Source: JBEHWX01 sp048498995 (GTDB lineage Bacteria > Bacteroidota > Ignavibacteria > OLB7). From it: a stretch of 20,614 nucleotides of DNA. Position 1 is the first letter of the stretch, and the number at the start of each line of letters is the position of its first letter. The translations under genes and the position numbers were made by a program. The notes below the pieces were generated by a model. The model was not told where the DNA came from and made no database searches. It saw only the letters and a program-made list of their open reading frames with translations. The DNA lies in NCBI GenBank assembly GCA_048498995.1, contig JBEHWX010000103.1, positions 1 to 20,614 of the forward strand. Reading direction: 5' to 3'. Shown here piece after piece: positions 6,336 through 14,814 of this stretch.

Positions 6336-7897
6336 AACGCCGAGATTTCATCTACCGGTCCTCCGCGGCAGCGGCGGGACTTCTTCTGGTTCGACCGACG
6401 ATGGCTGAGTTCATTCCCCGACCGTTCCCGGCCGGCACCGATCTGGAGGCGCTCGCGGCCGCCGCGCTGGAAGCCGCGCGCTCGGCCGGCGCGACCTACG
6501 CCGATATCCGGATCAACCGCTACCGGAATCAGTACGTCTCCACGCGCGAGGAAAAAGTGCTCGGGATCTCCGACACCGAGTCCTTCGGCTTCGGCGTGCG
6601 CGTGCTGGCCAACGGCGCCTGGGGCTTCGCCTCCAGTTCCAAGGTCGAGACCGACGAGGTCGTTGCCGCCGCGCGCAACGCGGTCTCCATCGCCAAGGCC
6701 AACAGCGTGATCCAGCTTGAGCCGGTGGTGCTCGCCCCGGTCCCGTCCTATCACGACAGCTGGTCGACGCCGATCACGATCAACCCGTTCGACGTGCCGG
6801 TGGAGGAGAAGGTCGATCTTCTCCTGGCGATTAATCGGGAGGCGCTCAAGGCCAAGGGGACGAAGTTCTGCTCCTCGGATATCTTCACGGCAAACGAGCG
6901 GAAGTATTTCGCCTCCACCGACGGCTCCTCGATCCAGCAGGATATCTACCGGATCTGGCCATCGTACGAGGTGACCGCGGTCTCCGACGACGGCACCGAC
7001 TTCCAGTCGCGCGCCGGCTACTGCGCGCCGATGGGGCGCGGCTACGAGTATCTGAAAGAATACCCGCTGTTGGAGGATGCGCGCAAGGCGGGGCAGGACG
7101 CGGTCGAGAAGCTGAAGTCCCCGTCGATCGAGCCGGGGCGGCGCGATCTCGTGCTGCTGCCGTCGCATCTCTGGCTGGTGATTCACGAGTCGGTGGCGCA
7201 CGCGACCGAGCTGGATCGCGCGCTCGGGTTCGAGGCGAATTATGCCGGCACCTCCTTCGTTACCGTGGACAACCTCGGCAAGCTCCAGTACGGCTCCGAG
7301 CATGTCACGATCGTCGGCGACCGGACCGAGAAGCACGGGCTGGCCACGGTCGGCTACGACGACGAGGGGGTGAAGGCGGGGCGGTTCGACATCATCCGCG
7401 ACGGGCGTTTCGTCAACTACCAGACCATCCGGGAGCAGGCGCACTGGATCGGGCAGAAGGAGTCGCACGGTTGTGCCTACGCCGACAGCTACGAGCACGT
7501 GCCGATGCAGCGGATGCCGAACGTCTCGCTCCAGCCGGGGCCGAAGCCGCTCGGTCCGGACGATCTGGTGGCCGGCATCGAGGATGGGGTGATGATCGCC
7601 GGCAACGGCTCCTGGTCGATCGACCAGCAGCGGAGGAACTTCCAGTTCGGCGGGCAGACCTTCTACGAGATCAAGAAGGGGAAGGTCACCCACATGCTCC
7701 GCGACGTTGCCTTCCAGGCGATGACGCTCGACTTCTGGCGCTCCTGCGACGCGGTCTGCTCCAAGGAGCATTACGAGCTCGGCGGATCGTACTGGTGCGG
7801 CAAGGCGCAGCCCGGACAGGCCGCGCCGGTCTCGCACGGCAGCGCTCCGGCGCGGTTCAGGGATATCAACTTCATCAACACCAACCGTAAGATCTGA
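6332..7897 (+). CDS. tldD: TldD-family zinc metallopeptidase with Tat signal
   Basis: The catalytic half of the TldD/TldE heterodimer, which in E. coli degrades unfolded peptides and matures microcin B17. The TldD zinc motif HExxxH is present as HESVAH at residues 285-290, and the long C-terminal beta domain ends in the family-typical Gly-rich region (SHGSAPARF). From a GTG at 6332 the protein begins VKRRDFIYRSS, then AAAAGLLLV: a twin-arginine leader (RRDF followed by a hydrophobic run). E. coli TldD is cytoplasmic and has no such leader. An in-frame ATG at 6257 has the better ribosome site (GGGGAG six bases before) and would add 25 residues ahead of the twin arginines; either start keeps the Tat motif. 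TldE begins 5 bases after the stop, so the two are surely co-transcribed. About 521 residues. Confidence 0.92.
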   Translation: MKRRDFIYRSSAAAAGLLLVRPTMAEFIPRPFPAGTDLEALAAAALEAARSAGATYADIRINRYRNQYVSTREEKVLGISDTESFGFGVRVLANGAWGFASSSKVETDEVVAAARNAVSIAKANSVIQLEPVVLAPVPSYHDSWSTPITINPFDVPVEEKVDLLLAINREALKAKGTKFCSSDIFTANERKYFASTDGSSIQQDIYRIWPSYEVTAVSDDGTDFQSRAGYCAPMGRGYEYLKEYPLLEDARKAGQDAVEKLKSPSIEPGRRDLVLLPSHLWLVIHESVAHATELDRALGFEANYAGTSFVTVDNLGKLQYGSEHVTIVGDRTEKHGLATVGYDDEGVKAGRFDIIRDGRFVNYQTIREQAHWIGQKESHGCAYADSYEHVPMQRMPNVSLQPGPKPLGPDDLVAGIEDGVMIAGNGSWSIDQQRRNFQFGGQTFYEIKKGKVTHMLRDVAFQAMTLDFWRSCDAVCSKEHYELGGSYWCGKAQPGQAAPVSHGSAPARFRDINFINTNRKI

Positions 7898-7902
7898 TCG
7901 CG

Positions 7903-9234
7903 ATGCTGCTCTCGAGCCAGGAAGCCCAGTCGATCCTCGATCGTGCCCTCTCGCACGTGAAAGCTGATGAAGCCGAGCTCACGCTCTCCGGCGGATCGCA
8001 GGGGAATCTCCGCTTCGCGCGGAACATGCCGACGACCACCGGAAACTCCCGGAACACGAGTCTGACGATCAGTTGCGTCCTCGGCAAGCGTGTCGGCGAG
8101 TATACCACGACCGATCTGGACGACGCGTCGATCGCCAAGGCGGTCGCGCGCGCACAGGAGCTTGCCCGGCTTTCGCCGGAGAGTCCCGAGTACATGCCCC
8201 GCCTGGGACCGCAGTCCTACCTGGAGGTTCCCGGCTACGAGGAGTCGACGGCGAAGCTCGGCCCGGCCGAACGGGCGCAGATCGCCGCCGGAGCCATTCA
8301 GGCCGCGCGCAAGGAGGGGCTGGAGGCCGCCGGCTACTACGAGAACGGCGAGAGCTTCACCGCGATGGCCAACACGAAGGGGCTCACCGCCTATCACCGC
8401 GAGACCGGCGCGTCCTATACGCTCACGGTCAGAAGCGCCGACGGCAACGGCTCCGGCTGGGCCGCCGGTGAATCCTTCCGCGCCGGCGCGATCGACTCCG
8501 ACCGGATCACGCGTCGCGCCATGGAGAAGGCGCTCGGCTCCCGCAACCCGACCGCGCTCGATCCCGGCACCTATCCGGTGATCCTGGAGCCATCGGCCGT
8601 GGGGGACATGGTGAAGCTCTTCCGCTGGAGCCTCGGCCGGCGCGGCGCCGACGAGGGGAGAAGCTATTTCGCCGATCCGACCAGCGGCACCAAGATCGGT
8701 CAGAAGCTCTTCGACGATCGCATCACGATCTTTTCCGATCCGACGGATCCGGCGGCCCCCTCGATCCCCTGGGGAGAGGATGGCCTTCCGCTCGGGCGCA
8801 CGATGTGGGTGGAGCGTGGCGTGGTCCGCAACCTCGCCACCGGCCGCTACTGGGCGCAGCAGAAGGGACTCCAGCCGATCCCCTTCGGCTCCAACACGAT
8901 CATGACCGGCGAGGAGCACTCGCTGGACGATCTGGTGGCCGCCACCGACTTCGGCCTGCTGGTGACCAGCTTCTGGTATATCCGCGAGGTCGATCCGCGC
9001 TCGATCCTCTACACGGGGCTCACGCGCGACGGACTCTTCCTGATCGAGAAGGGGAAGATCGTTCGTCCGGTGAACAACTTCCGCTGGAACGAAAGCCCGG
9101 CCGCGATCTTCAAGGGGGTGGAGATGATGTCCCGCCCGGAGAGGATCGTGACCCGCGAAGGGAATCAGCCGACGCTTGCCCCGGCCATGAAGGTGCGGGA
9201 GTTCCATTTCACGAGTGTCAGCACATCCACCTGA
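7903..9234 (+). CDS. pmbA: TldE/PmbA-family protein, partner of TldD
   Basis: A 443-residue member of the PmbA/TldE half of the peptidase_U62 family, the non-catalytic partner that builds the substrate tunnel of the heterodimer. It lacks any HExxxH motif, as TldE should. Recognisable family features are the N-terminal alpha/beta domain (QEAQSILDRALSHVKADEAE), the middle segment GTYPVILEPSAVGDMVKLF, and the C-terminal beta region (GLLVTSFWYIREVDP, GLFLIEKGKIVRPVNNFRW). It starts directly with MLLSSQEAQ and shows no signal peptide, unlike its partner. It follows tldD by 5 bases and precedes the MFS gene by 25. No clear Shine-Dalgarno is visible, so translation may depend on coupling to tldD. 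Confidence 0.92.
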   Translation: MLLSSQEAQSILDRALSHVKADEAELTLSGGSQGNLRFARNMPTTTGNSRNTSLTISCVLGKRVGEYTTTDLDDASIAKAVARAQELARLSPESPEYMPRLGPQSYLEVPGYEESTAKLGPAERAQIAAGAIQAARKEGLEAAGYYENGESFTAMANTKGLTAYHRETGASYTLTVRSADGNGSGWAAGESFRAGAIDSDRITRRAMEKALGSRNPTALDPGTYPVILEPSAVGDMVKLFRWSLGRRGADEGRSYFADPTSGTKIGQKLFDDRITIFSDPTDPAAPSIPWGEDGLPLGRTMWVERGVVRNLATGRYWAQQKGLQPIPFGSNTIMTGEEHSLDDLVAATDFGLLVTSFWYIREVDPRSILYTGLTRDGLFLIEKGKIVRPVNNFRWNESPAAIFKGVEMMSRPERIVTREGNQPTLAPAMKVREFHFTSVSTST

Positions 9235-9259
9235 GGCCGCGCGCCGAATCTCTACATCG

Positions 9260-10525
9260 ATGTCCAACTCGTCAGTGTCGAACCCGACGGCCTCCAACAC
9301 GCCCCCGGCCGAGAGGGTGGTTCGGATGACGGTCCTCGTGGCCGCGCTCGGATATTTCGTCGACGTCTATGATCTGCTGCTGTTCAGCATCGTCAGAAAG
9401 CCGAGCCTGACCGCGCTCGGCGTGGCCGCGGCGCAGAACGACGTGGTCGGCGCCTATCTGCTGAAGATGCAGATGATCGGTCTGCTCCTGGGCGGGCTTG
9501 CCTGGGGCATCCTCGGCGATCGGAGGGGACGCCTCTCGGTCCTCTTCGGATCGATCTTCCTCTACTCGGCCGCGAACTTCGCCAACGGCTTCGTCGGCTC
9601 GGTGGAGATGTATGCGTGGCTCCGCGTGATAGCCGGGATCGGTCTTGCCGGGGAGCTCGGCGCGGGGATCACGCTGGTCAGCGAGGTGATGCACCGCGAG
9701 ACCCGCGGCTACGGGACGACGGTGGTGGCGACGGTCGGCATTCTCGGCGCGGTGGTGGCGTCGCTGGTCGGCAAGATGTTCGACTGGCGGGTGGCCTACT
9801 TCGTCGGCGGAGGGCTCGGACTGCTGCTGCTGCTGCTGAGGATCAACGTCTTCGAGTCGGGGATGTTCGCCTCGCTCGGGCGGCGTCCGGCGTCGCGCGG
9901 CAATTTCTTCTGGCTGTTCACGAGCTGGGCCCGCGCGCGTAAGTATCTGAGCTGCGTGCTGGTGGGGCTGCCGACCTGGTTCACCATGGGCATCCTGATC
10001 ACCTTCGCCGACAAGTTCGGCACCGCGCTCGGCATGGCCGTGCCGCCGAGTCCGGGGGAGGCGGTGATGTACGCCTACATCGGCGCCGCCGCCGGCGACC
10101 TGGTCTGCGGCCTGCTCAGCCAGCGGCTCCGGAGCCGGAAGAAGGTGATGCTGATCTACATTCTCGCCTCGGTCGTCACCACGACGCTCTATCTGACCAG
10201 CCATGGAATCTCCATTGAGATGTTCTATGTCCTCTGCGTGGCGGTCGGCTTCGCGGTGGGATACTGGGCGGTGATGGTGACCAACGCGTCGGAGCAGTTC
10301 GGCACGAACATCCGGGCGACGGTGACCACGACGGTGCCGAACTTCGTGCGCGGGGCGGTGGTGCCGCTGGTGTCGCTGAACATGGCGCTGCAGGGATCGT
10401 TCGGCGTGCTCGGCAGCGGGGCGGTGGTCGGCGGGCTCTCCGTGGTGATCGCGCTGATCGCCCTGACCGGCCTCGACGAGACGTTCGGCAAGGAGCTCGA
10501 CTACATCGAGGAGCCCGGAGCCTGA
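9260..10525 (+). CDS. MFS transporter (metabolite:H+ symporter-like)
   Basis: About 421 residues and strongly hydrophobic, with a pattern that fits 12 transmembrane helices. The loop between helices 2 and 3 carries the MFS signature as GDRRGR (residues 86-91). Helix 1 contains YFVDVYD, an acidic pattern seen in the sugar-acid and metabolite:H+ symporter branches. The long loop after helix 6 (SLGRRPASRGNF) is the usual central cytoplasmic loop. An earlier in-frame GTG at 9215 lies inside the end of tldE and adds only polar residues, so the ATG at 9260 is chosen; neither has a clear ribosome site. It closes the tldD-tldE run, which suggests uptake or export of a peptide product or another small metabolite, but the substrate is unknown. 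A CTG microsatellite falls in helix 6. Confidence 0.86.
   Translation: MSNSSVSNPTASNTPPAERVVRMTVLVAALGYFVDVYDLLLFSIVRKPSLTALGVAAAQNDVVGAYLLKMQMIGLLLGGLAWGILGDRRGRLSVLFGSIFLYSAANFANGFVGSVEMYAWLRVIAGIGLAGELGAGITLVSEVMHRETRGYGTTVVATVGILGAVVASLVGKMFDWRVAYFVGGGLGLLLLLLRINVFESGMFASLGRRPASRGNFFWLFTSWARARKYLSCVLVGLPTWFTMGILITFADKFGTALGMAVPPSPGEAVMYAYIGAAAGDLVCGLLSQRLRSRKKVMLIYILASVVTTTLYLTSHGISIEMFYVLCVAVGFAVGYWAVMVTNASEQFGTNIRATVTTTVPNFVRGAVVPLVSLNMALQGSFGVLGSGAVVGGLSVVIALIALTGLDETFGKELDYIEEPGA
9821..9838 (+). repeat. (CTG)6 microsatellite inside the MFS gene
   Basis: Six tandem CTG codons encode six leucines in a transmembrane helix. Slippage by whole units keeps the frame and changes helix length by one residue. 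Confidence 0.85.
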
Positions 10526-10550
10526 CACCCGGCTGAAGTCGGGAGTCAGG
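10521..10550. terminator. hairpin shared by the convergent MFS and deoC stop codons
   Basis: Bases 10521-10531 pair with 10540-10550 (ten pairs and one A-A mismatch) around an 8-base loop. The TGA of the MFS gene (10523-10525) lies in the left arm and pairs exactly with the complement of the deoC TGA (10546-10548). No T-run follows on either strand, so bidirectional termination is plausible but unproven. Confidence 0.5.
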
Positions 10551-11220
10551 GGGACACGATCCCGTTGATGATCGCCACGCCGGAGCTCGTGCCGATCCGG
10601 TCGGCGCCCGCCTCGATCATCTCCAGCGTCGCCTCGAGCGTCCGGATGCCCCCGGATGCCTTCACCCGCACCCGCGATGCCGCCACGCTCCGCATCAACC
10701 GGATGTCCGCCGCGGTCGCGCCGCCCCCGGAAAATCCCGTCGACGTCTTCACGAAATCCGCTCCCGCCTCCGACGCGATCTCGCAGGCCACGCGCTTCTC
10801 GCCGTCGGACAGCAGGGAAGTCTCCAGAATCACCTTCACGATCGCGCCCCCGCGATGTCCCTGATCGACTACCAGGCCGATATCCTCCAGCACCTCCGAT
10901 AGCGCTCCCGATTTCAACGCGCCGATCGCCATCACCATGTCCAGCTCCTCGGCCCCATCCTCCATCGCCTGTCGCGCCTCGGCGATCTTGGTCGCGGTGC
11001 GATGCATGCCGAGCGGAAAGCCGATCGTGGTGCCGAGCCTCGCGTCGGAGCCGAGCCGGTCGAGCACGCCGCGCGCGTGCGGCACGTACCAGGGCATCAC
11101 GCAGACGGCCGCGAATCCGTGGTCGTGCGCCTCCCGGCAGAGCGTCGTGATCTGGTCGGTCGTCGTCTCGGGCTTCAGCGCCGTGTGATCGATGTAGCGG
11201 GCAAGCTCGGTGCGGGTCAT
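10546..11220 (-). CDS. deoC: deoxyribose-phosphate aldolase
   Basis: DeoC cleaves 2-deoxy-D-ribose 5-phosphate to glyceraldehyde 3-phosphate and acetaldehyde in deoxynucleoside catabolism, in the cytoplasm. The class I aldolase active site is intact: the Schiff-base Lys158 in DFVKTSTGFS, Asp94 in EELDMVMAIGALK, and Lys187 in VRVKASGGIR, which tunes the nucleophile. The start (RTELARYIDHTALKPETT) and the end (ADRIGTSSGVAII, the phosphate-binding loop) are also typical. At about 224 residues it has the family's usual length. A GTG directly upstream (11223) is in frame; I prefer the ATG at 11220. No clear Shine-Dalgarno is seen. It lies 63 bases downstream of the second M1 peptidase and may be read through from it; no other deo gene is in the window. 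Confidence 0.95.
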   Translation of the reverse strand: MTRTELARYIDHTALKPETTTDQITTLCREAHDHGFAAVCVMPWYVPHARGVLDRLGSDARLGTTIGFPLGMHRTATKIAEARQAMEDGAEELDMVMAIGALKSGALSEVLEDIGLVVDQGHRGGAIVKVILETSLLSDGEKRVACEIASEAGADFVKTSTGFSGGGATAADIRLMRSVAASRVRVKASGGIRTLEATLEMIEAGADRIGTSSGVAIINGIVSP

Positions 11221-11283
11221 CACGTGGGATCGGGTGAAGGAGATGGTCGGGAAGAGGGGACGTGATCGACGTGGTCGCCAGGC

Positions 11284-13296
11284 TCAGCGCGCGATCGCGA
11301 CCGGAACGTCGTAGAGGGTGCCGTTGTGACGGAAGCGGAGCACGTAGGCGCCGGAGGCGAGCCCGGCCGTCGGTATCACGAACTCGCAGGAGGAGTTGTG
11401 GCCGATCAGCTGTCGGCGCCCCTGCGTGTCGTAGAGCTGATACTCGATATCCGAGCAGTCGCTCGTGCCGGTCACCTGCACCGAGAGCGCGCCGGAGCCC
11501 GAGACCGGGTTCGGCCTGACCAGGAACGCCACGTCACCGGAATCCGGGAGCGCGGAGGCGTTGACGCCGGCAAGCGCCAGCACCTTCACCAGCGCGCGCA
11601 CCGACGGGCCACGGTTGACCGTGATCGTGGTGAAGTGCGGGATCGCGTCGAACACCACCATCTGCTCACGCTGGCTCATCCGGACCATCCTGTAGACCGG
11701 CGTCGCCGCCGTGACGAAGCCGATCTCGACCGGAAGCTGCTGGAAGTATGTCTCCGGCTCCGTGCCGCTCTGCGCCAGCCGAAGCTCGACGCGGTCGGTG
11801 CCGTCACCGTTGTCGGTCCTGTTCATCGTGACCTGCAGTACCGGCCAGCCGCCGCGCCGCGCCCACTGATCGAAGAACCAGTCGAGCGGACGCCCCGCGC
11901 GCCGCTCCAGCGCCAGCCGGAGCGAATCGGTCGTGACGTTGCCGTAGGCGCTGGCCCGGAGGTAATCGGCCACGCCGGGGAAGAAGTTGGAGTCGCCGAT
12001 CTCGTAGCGGAGCATGCCGAGCACCGCCGCACCCTTGTTGTAGATCGTCCGCGGGTAGTTCGAGGAGGGGCCGCCGCGCGGGAAATCGTAGAGCGGGAAG
12101 GTCCCCTCCGACGGAGCGGTCGAGGAGATGTAGTCGTTCACGTTCACCTCCTGCGCGCCCAGGTAGCCGTCGCGCCCGTGGAGCTCCTCGGCCCAGAGCG
12201 ATTCGCAGAAGGTGGCGAAGCCCTCGTTGAGCCAGGCGTCCCGAAAGTCGTAGGGGGAGACCATGTCGCCGAACCACTGATGCGCCAGCTCGTGCGCTCC
12301 GGTGGAGTTGGTGGTGTCGCCGCGCCGGGAGATGCTGGCGTCGAAGGAGATCATGGTCTGATGCTCCATCGAGCCGATCGGCGTGTTGACGTAGCCGACC
12401 TTCTCGAACGGGTAGGGGACGAAGCGGGAGCCGAAGGTGGAGACCATCCGGTCGAGGAGCTTGAAGCTCTTGCGCGTGCTGGCGGTATCGGCCGGGAGGG
12501 AGTAGACCACCATCGGCACCGGCGTGCTCCCGACCTCCAGCGGCACGTAGCGTCCGGCGGCGAAGGTCATGAGATAGGTGGCGCTCGGGAAGTCGTGCCG
12601 CCAGTCGAAGACGTCGAGGCTGTCGTTCAGATGCCCCTGCGTGAGGATGCCGTTGGAGGCGACGACGATCCCCTTCTTCACGATGAAGCGTCCGTGGAAG
12701 GTCGCCTTGTCCGAGGGATGGTCGTAGCAGGGGAGCCAGTGCTGGGTGGCCGAGACGTAGTTGTTGGAGAAGCCGACCCCCATGGCGAAGAGGAGGCTGC
12801 TCATGGCGCGGACCCCTCCCCAGATGAACCCGGTTCCCTTCTCCGCGGTCATCGTCCCGTGATACGCCACGTGGATGGTCCCGGAATCGCCGGCGGCGAC
12901 CGACGCGGGAATCGCGACCCGGTAATGGAAGTTTGCCGAATCGGGGGTGCCGACCGGCGTCGCCGTGGTTGCGGCTCCGTTGTAGAGAATCGAGTCGATC
13001 GTCAGGTCGCGGAGGTTGAGCACGAAGCCCTCGGCCGGATCGCCGGTCCACCGCAGCCTGATATCGCAGCGCGCGGTGGTCGCGGGCTTGGGAGCGGCCG
13101 TCAGGTCCATCTCCACGTCGTAGTGGAGCACGTCGAACGGCTGCCGGGGATGGTCGAGCGGACCGGGATCCGGGACGGAGATCGACGCGCGCGCCTCGGA
13201 GGTCGGCATCGGGGCCGGGAGGGGGGCGCTGGTCTGGGCCAGCAGCGGGGCCGTCGCGGCCACGAGGAGCAGCGGAAGTCGTGCGAGAGATCTCAT
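11284..13296 (-). CDS. secreted M1-family metallopeptidase with type IX-like C-terminal sorting domain
   Basis: A second, shorter M1 zinc peptidase of about 670 residues. The zinc site is complete: HELAH at residues 335-339 and Glu358 18 residues later, with the catalytic Tyr in IYNKGAAV. The exopeptidase motif is GSMEH (308-312) rather than GxMEN, so the Asn that normally helps hold the substrate amino end is His. The signal peptide is MRSLARLPLLLVAATAPLLA. The last 80 residues (from about 590, LVRPNPVSGSG, then YDTQGRRQL and GAYVLRF) match the Por/type IX secretion C-terminal domain pattern: PNP opening, a middle strand with a D-x-x-G turn, and a final G-x-Y-x-L strand. It is thus probably secreted or surface-held if that pathway exists here. 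The ATG at 13296 is chosen because it begins the signal peptide; the frame upstream is non-coding. A transglycosylase terminator lies 112 bases upstream, so it needs its own promoter. Confidence 0.91.
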   Translation of the reverse strand: MRSLARLPLLLVAATAPLLAQTSAPLPAPMPTSEARASISVPDPGPLDHPRQPFDVLHYDVEMDLTAAPKPATTARCDIRLRWTGDPAEGFVLNLRDLTIDSILYNGAATTATPVGTPDSANFHYRVAIPASVAAGDSGTIHVAYHGTMTAEKGTGFIWGGVRAMSSLLFAMGVGFSNNYVSATQHWLPCYDHPSDKATFHGRFIVKKGIVVASNGILTQGHLNDSLDVFDWRHDFPSATYLMTFAAGRYVPLEVGSTPVPMVVYSLPADTASTRKSFKLLDRMVSTFGSRFVPYPFEKVGYVNTPIGSMEHQTMISFDASISRRGDTTNSTGAHELAHQWFGDMVSPYDFRDAWLNEGFATFCESLWAEELHGRDGYLGAQEVNVNDYISSTAPSEGTFPLYDFPRGGPSSNYPRTIYNKGAAVLGMLRYEIGDSNFFPGVADYLRASAYGNVTTDSLRLALERRAGRPLDWFFDQWARRGGWPVLQVTMNRTDNGDGTDRVELRLAQSGTEPETYFQQLPVEIGFVTAATPVYRMVRMSQREQMVVFDAIPHFTTITVNRGPSVRALVKVLALAGVNASALPDSGDVAFLVRPNPVSGSGALSVQVTGTSDCSDIEYQLYDTQGRRQLIGHNSSCEFVIPTAGLASGAYVLRFRHNGTLYDVPVAIAR

Positions 13297-13407
13297 CGGA
13301 TGACGATGTAATTCGATATCGGCGCCGGCGGTCGGCCGGTCCGGAAGGTCGTTGCCCGCGGCCGTGCGCCGGTCGTCGGGCGGAGAATCGGGCCGGTTCG
13401 CGACGGT

Positions 13408-13451
13408 GGAAACGAAACGAGCCGGGCGCGTGAAGTTAGCACCCGGCTCGT
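13408..13451 (-). terminator. intrinsic terminator of the lytic transglycosylase gene
   Basis: Bases 13439-13451 pair with 13417-13429 (13 pairs, one wobble) around a 9-base loop. On the minus strand the stem is followed by TTCGTTTCC. It lies 69 bases after the transglycosylase stop and separates that gene from the M1 peptidase. Confidence 0.7.
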
Positions 13452-13519
13452 CGGTATTCCAATGCCACCCGCGCGCGACGCGGATCTCGTCCCAGGAGGG
13501 ACGCGTGCGGTCTCGAAGG

Positions 13520-14644
13520 TCAGTGACCGCTGCCGGTCGTGGCCGCCTCGGAGGGGCTGGCGGCCCCGGCGGGGGTCTCCGAGCCGGAGGGAGCGCTTCC
13601 CTTGACCCGGTCGGCCAGTCCCATGATCGACTCGACGTAGGCCGAGGAGTTGTTGTAGCTCCAGAGCGCCTTGCTGATCCGCGTGCGGTCGCTGCTCCGG
13701 AATCCGGCATCGCTCAGATAGTTGGCCACCGAGAAGATCGCGTCGGCCGGCGAGAAGAGGTCCACCTTGTTGTCGCCGTCGCCGTCGACAGCGCTCCGGA
13801 TGTAGGAGGAGGGGAGGAACTGCGTCCAGCCGAAGGCGCCGGCCCAGGAGCCGCGCAGCCCCATGGCATCCAGACGCTGCTGGCGGTCCATCTCCAGGAG
13901 CGCCTTCAGCTCCTTGTAGGCCCAGTTGGCCTTGCTGGCCGAGCGGGTCTTGATCCGGTCGATCTCCGTGCGCGCTTTTTCGGAATCCGCCTTGATCACG
14001 GCAAGATCGCTCTTGGCCTGCGTCAGATTGTCCTCGAGCACCTGCGGCTCGTTCATCAGCGCCATCGTGGCGTAGACGCTGAAGACGTGATAGTCTCCGG
14101 TGACCTTGCCATGCTGGGTCTCGCAGCGGAGCAGCGCGGCGATCACCTCGCGATCCACGCCGTACTTGGCCTCGGCCTGATCGAAGATCGTCGAATAGCG
14201 CTCGATGAAGGCGCGGCAGGCATCCGCCGATTCCTTCGTGTTCACCCAGGCGTAGGCGTTGGAGGAGCCTCCGGACGTTCCGGAGGTTTTCCGGATCGGG
14301 ACTCGGACGAGCCTCGGGATATAGGCGACCCTGGTATCGGCGAACTTGGCCTGAAGCTCCGCCTCCGACCATCCCTCCCGCATCAGCTTCTGGATCACCG
14401 GCGAGAACCGGGGATCGACGCCGTCGATATGCTCGACGATGAAGCTGCTCCCGGCCGCGGTGTGGATGGTATCGTACCGGACCACCGCGGTCGAGTCGGT
14501 CGCCAGCTCGGAGGCCGCTCGCGTGGAGTCATCGGCCACGAAGGCCACCAGCGGCCACGGCCGCGCGGTGTAATGCTTCGGGATCGGCGGGAAGAACAGA
14601 GACGTAAACGCCGAGATGGCGAGGGAGAGAATCGGAATGATCAT
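13520..14644 (-). CDS. MltB-like lytic murein transglycosylase (SLT_2, GH103)
   Basis: Cleaves the MurNAc-GlcNAc bond of peptidoglycan with formation of 1,6-anhydro-MurNAc. The MltB-type core is clear: catalytic Glu175 in LLRCETQHGK, then SWAGAFGWTQFLPSSY, the AGAxGxxQFxPSSY signature. A DGDGDNKVDLF loop follows, resembling the calcium-binding EF-hand of E. coli Slt35, and then PADAIFSVANYL. Between the catalytic Glu and that signature sits a charged helical insert rich in Lys, Glu and Ala (about 205-260). The N-terminus (MIIPILSLAISAFTSLFF) is a signal peptide or anchor without a lipobox. A long linker leads to the domain, and the tail is Ser/Ala/Gly-rich. The start is firm: TCCTCC on the plus strand (14653-14658) is a strong GGAGGA Shine-Dalgarno 8 bases from the ATG. 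A near-consensus promoter lies about 170 bases upstream. 374 residues. Confidence 0.93.
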   Translation of the reverse strand: MIIPILSLAISAFTSLFFPPIPKHYTARPWPLVAFVADDSTRAASELATDSTAVVRYDTIHTAAGSSFIVEHIDGVDPRFSPVIQKLMREGWSEAELQAKFADTRVAYIPRLVRVPIRKTSGTSGGSSNAYAWVNTKESADACRAFIERYSTIFDQAEAKYGVDREVIAALLRCETQHGKVTGDYHVFSVYATMALMNEPQVLEDNLTQAKSDLAVIKADSEKARTEIDRIKTRSASKANWAYKELKALLEMDRQQRLDAMGLRGSWAGAFGWTQFLPSSYIRSAVDGDGDNKVDLFSPADAIFSVANYLSDAGFRSSDRTRISKALWSYNNSSAYVESIMGLADRVKGSAPSGSETPAGAASPSEAATTGSGH

Positions 14645-14814
14645 GTCGCATCTCCTCCAAACCTGAACCAGACGATCGGGACAACAACGCGGGAATCACT
14701 CTACGACATCGAAGGCCCCGAGAGGTTGAGCGGAGCCGTGAATCCGGCCAGAGTTGAGCCGATCATCGCGCACGGAACATGACACTCCTGCCCGGGCGAG
14801 CGGAATGGGTAGAC

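Noticed and set aside
5594..7837. A 747-codon open frame on the minus strand running through tldD
   Set aside because: Only its last 143 codons (from 6025) have a signal peptide and ribosome site. The rest is antisense to tldD and is the usual mirror frame of a GC-rich gene.
7771..10528. Long minus-strand open frames opposite tldE and the MFS gene
   Set aside because: Both coincide with well-supported plus-strand genes and show no motifs or starts of their own.
11326..13311. A 661-codon plus-strand open frame opposite the second M1 peptidase
   Set aside because: Mirror frame of a gene with complete catalytic motifs; no domain and no ribosome site.
13352..14782. A 476-codon plus-strand open frame opposite the lytic transglycosylase
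   Set aside because: Antisense to a gene with a strong ribosome site, promoter and complete MltB motifs; no independent support.
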